Assembly (NCBI GenBank): GCA_021797815.1
Contig: JAJZYZ010000022.1
Span: 1 to 39,167, forward strand
Origin: Bacillota bacterium
GTDB lineage: Bacteria > Bacillota > Sulfobacillia > Sulfobacillales > JAIMBI01
Length of the DNA: 39,167 nucleotides
Direction of reading: 5' to 3'
A program made the position numbers and the translations under genes. Under the pieces are notes generated by a model. The model had not been told where the DNA came from and did no database searches. It saw only the letters and a list, made by a program, of their open reading frames with translations. Below are positions 38,553 through 39,167 of the stretch, one piece after another (positions within the stretch are counted from its first letter, which is position 1; the number at the start of each line of letters is the position of its first letter).

Positions 38553-39167
38553 CACGCTGCTGCCGGTTTTTTGGGCGCAAGGACGGTGTTATACCGTTTT
38601 ATGGCCTGCTGGCCGCGTCATGGGCCTTCGGGAGGTGCCGCGATCGCCGTCACGCGCTCGGGACGCCTCTTGCGGTCGCCGACGATCACGACGGGACTGC
38701 CGAAAAGAGTGTGCCTGGGACACCAGAACATGGATATGACTGGACCGCCGGCGGCCATTGGCCCTGGGTGCCAGGGGGCCGTGCGCATAAGCTCTGGGTT
38801 AAGAACGCGCCCGCGCTCGTGAAGAAACGTATGCTGGCCATCGGGTCCGACGGGGCGGGATAGCGCGCTTGCGCCTCGGGCGCGAAGACCGGAAGTTGTG
38901 GACGCTCGTCCGACGTTCAAAAAAGGGCGTGCGGCGGCGCATTTGCGGCGGCGCGCGCGGGCGGACGACCATGCGCATCAGGATGCGACAGAATTTGTCC
39001 GAAAGACTCTTGGCGAAGCTATTGGAAGTGGGTATAGTAGGCGTTACGCCCCGCGGCACGGGAGAACAAATCCGGTGTCTGGCGCGGCGAGAATTACCGG
39101 TCCTTGACAACTGGTCAGCGTGTACCACACACCAACGAACATCCGAGGCGGGCGGCCGCGAGGCCGC
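38553..39167. other. Terminal non-coding stretch
   Basis: About 615 bases with no frame that resembles a protein. Notable items: a T6 run at about 38564-38570 after a poor hairpin, possibly the end of the permease transcript; a CCCTGG-GTG-CCAGGG hairpin at 38762-38776; two nearby copies of GCGGCGGCGC around 38932-38955; and the candidate promoter at 39010-39038. In Bacillus rRNA genes follow lysS, but none is reached here. Confidence 0.45.
39010..39038 (+). promoter_or_regulatory. Candidate promoter reading out of the window
   Basis: TTGGCG (39010-39015), a 17-base spacer, then TATAGT (39033-39038). A separate TTGACA occurs near 39105 without a matching -10. Whatever is transcribed lies beyond base 39167. 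Confidence 0.5.

Noticed and set aside
38618-38920. 100-codon minus-strand frame near the right end
   Set aside because: No homology signal or ribosome site; similar frames occur on the other strand by chance in this GC-rich DNA.

Overview
The window looks like chromosomal DNA of a high-GC member of the Bacillota (Firmicutes), perhaps a thermophilic or acidophilic lineage near Sulfobacillus, Thermaerobacter or Symbiobacterium. This is an inference. It rests on strong GGAGG-type ribosome binding sites, many GTG and TTG starts, an FMN riboswitch upstream of a ribD-ribE-ribBA-ribH operon, and a gene order that is a stretched form of the Bacillus tilS-(hpt)-ftsH-...-folP-folB-folK-...-lysS region. 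No rRNA, tRNA, transposase, integrase or CRISPR array was seen.

Layout. 1-337: the 3' end of tilS. 462-1765 (minus): a VKOR family protein and a DUF929 thioredoxin-like protein, probably an extracytoplasmic disulfide-forming pair, at the place where hpt sits in Bacillus. 1975-7919 (plus): ftsH, a YmfF/YmfH-type M16 peptidase pair and hutH, closely packed. 7973-10400 (minus): a threonine dehydratase-like enzyme and an Asp-box lipoprotein. 10625-12295 (minus): an ArsR regulator with an SRPBCC protein, then a Cof-type HAD phosphatase. 12391-17882 (plus): an AddB-like nuclease and an AddA-like helicase. 18055-21083 (minus): a methyltransferase coupled to an S9 peptidase. 21292-22068 (plus): a DODA-type dioxygenase.

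22171-24986 (plus) is the folate operon folP-folB-folK followed by birA. 24925-28449 (minus) is the riboflavin operon, with its promoter, FMN aptamer and terminator all visible at 28462-28690. birA and ribH overlap tail to tail. 28804-29574 is a crotonase. 29994-33267 is a MoxR-DUF58-DUF4129 operon. 33347-38552 holds an HTH regulator with a candidate operator, greA, lysS, two little-known genes coupled to lysS (a 'quinate 5-dehydrogenase'-named protein and an SCP2-like protein) and an APC permease. The last 600 bases show no convincing gene, only a candidate outward promoter.

The most unusual elements are: the AddB/AddA-like pair, in which each partner seems to keep only one activity; the VKOR/DUF929 pair beside ftsH; the HTH regulator ahead of greA-lysS with its own inverted repeat; and a folP whose homology and ribosome binding site point to a non-standard ATC start.
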